A DNA stretch of 5,863 bases from Leucobacter sp. (lineage in GTDB: Bacteria > Actinomycetota > Actinomycetes > Actinomycetales > Microbacteriaceae), in assembly GCA_031178565.1 (NCBI GenBank), contig JAPSIU010000186.1, positions 1 through 5,863 on the forward strand, read 5' to 3'. Made by a program: the position numbers and the translations under genes. Positions 5,036 through 5,863 of this stretch are shown here, one piece after another (position 1 is the first letter of the stretch; each line of letters opens with the position of its first letter). The notes below the pieces were generated by a model that did no database searches, had not been told where the DNA came from, and saw only the letters and a list, made by a program, of their open reading frames with translations.

Positions 5036-5863
5036 GCAGGGAGACGGGGCCGGTCTCGTTCGGGATCGGAACGCGACGCCAGGGCAGTTTCATCGGCTCC
5101 GCGTCGAGCGACGGCAGCTCGAAGTCGAAGCGGGACTTCACCGCGAGGAGTACGAGCAGCAGCCAGTTCCCCTCGATGAGCAGGCGGCTCTCGGTGAGCG
5201 ACTGGATGACGAGGGCGATCACGACGAGGATCGGCCAGAGGGCGCTCGTCGCGTACGGCAGCGGCGGCCCGTAGCCGCGGCGCGGCGGATCGACCGCGCG
5301 GAACCAGACCCGCCACGTCGTGAGGACCACGATCGGGGCGAATGCCAGCAGGCCGACGATGCCGAGCTGCAGCCACACGTCGAGCCAGGCGTTGTGGGCG
5401 CTCATCACCTGGAGCCCGGCTTTCCGGTCGAGGCTTTCGAACGGCTCGACCCAGTACGGCCAGTAGCTCACCCAGCCCCAGCCGAACCACGGTCGCTGCT
5501 CCGCGAGCTCGATCACCCGCTGCCAGGTCTCGAGCCGTCCCGTCATGTCGGCGCTCTTGCCGAGCAGGCCGAACACGAGATCGCGGGCGAAGACCGTGAG
5601 CACGATCGCGGCGGTCAGGATCGCGCCGCCCGTGATGTAGAGAGGCGCGCGTCGCTCGGGTCCGAGCCTGCGCGCCCAGAGCGCGAGCGCGAGGCCGACG
5701 AGCACGGCGAGAAGCGCGACCCAGACGGTGGCGCCGCGCGTGAGCAGGATGACCGCGAGGGACGCGAGCACCCAGCACCAGCCCGCGAACGGCCGGACGA
5801 GCCCGGCGCGGAGCTGGATCCCGAACACGATGAGACCGAGCAGCCCGATGAAGCCGAAGAGCA
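5028..5863 (-). CDS. O-antigen ligase/polymerase-like (Wzy/WaaL family) membrane protein, N-terminus beyond the window
   Basis: The frame is open to the window edge, giving 277 visible residues; the GTG at 5828 is only an internal codon, because a hydrophobic segment continues upstream of it. At least four hydrophobic segments precede a loop (about residues 1-18, 25-42, 44-62 and 76-94), and more follow it (about 168-190 and 218-253). The loop carries the Wzy_C-type signature DMTGRLETWQRVIE, then RPWFGWGWVSYW and SAHNAWLDVWLQLGIVG, where the arginine of GRLETW and the histidine of AHNAWLD resemble residues conserved in O-antigen ligases. Family members use undecaprenyl-linked glycans to polymerise or transfer chains outside the membrane. 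The last 35 or so residues form a polar tail. The following gene begins four bases after its stop and glfT2 comes next, so its substrate may be the Galf polymer. Ligase versus polymerase cannot be decided here. Confidence 0.88.
   Translation of the reverse strand, partial: LFGFIGLLGLIVFGIQLRAGLVRPFAGWCWVLASLAVILLTRGATVWVALLAVLVGLALALWARRLGPERRAPLYITGGAILTAAIVLTVFARDLVFGLLGKSADMTGRLETWQRVIELAEQRPWFGWGWVSYWPYWVEPFESLDRKAGLQVMSAHNAWLDVWLQLGIVGLLAFAPIVVLTTWRVWFRAVDPPRRGYGPPLPYATSALWPILVVIALVIQSLTESRLLIEGNWLLLVLLAVKSRFDFELPSLDAEPMKLPWRRVPIPNETGPVSLRR

Overview
The window is GC-rich DNA with a strong preference for G or C at third codon positions. It looks like a high-GC actinobacterium, plausibly of the Microbacteriaceae (for example Leucobacter-like); the genus is an inference from gene content and composition. 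Most of the coding sequence belongs to a galactofuranose (Galf) glycopolymer locus.

Layout: positions 1-1011 (+) hold the 3' part of glf, UDP-galactopyranose mutase, which makes UDP-Galf. Positions 1012-1415 carry no convincing gene. They hold a 21/42-bp minisatellite, a long perfect hairpin, a perfect 22-bp tandem duplication and a perfect DnaA-box word. Positions 1416-2411 (+) encode an orphan protein with an AbiEi-antitoxin-like N-terminal part and a DUF559/Vsr-like nuclease-type C-terminus. Positions 2412-2682 are again non-coding and repeat-rich, and contain a second copy of the hairpin element. On the minus strand, read right to left, are a truncated O-antigen ligase/polymerase-like membrane protein (5863-5028), a 122-residue protein of unknown function (5023-4655) and a full-length GlfT2-type galactofuranosyltransferase (4587-2683).

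Functionally, Glf supplies UDP-Galf, GlfT2 polymerises it into a galactan, and the ligase-like protein may polymerise or attach a lipid-linked glycan on the outer face of the membrane. The small unknown gene appears translationally coupled to the ligase-like gene and precedes glfT2, so it probably belongs to the same operon. glf and glfT2 converge, with the AbiEi-like gene between them.

The most unusual feature is a roughly 82-bp structured element present twice in direct orientation, at 1183-1264 and 2479-2559, one on each side of the AbiEi-like gene. The copies are about 78% identical by hand alignment, keep identical arm and loop lengths (17-24-17), and share some compensatory or wobble-preserving stem changes. 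Both copies are surrounded by other short tandem repeats. This suggests a REP-like repeat family or the borders of a gene cassette, and I do not recognise it as a named element.
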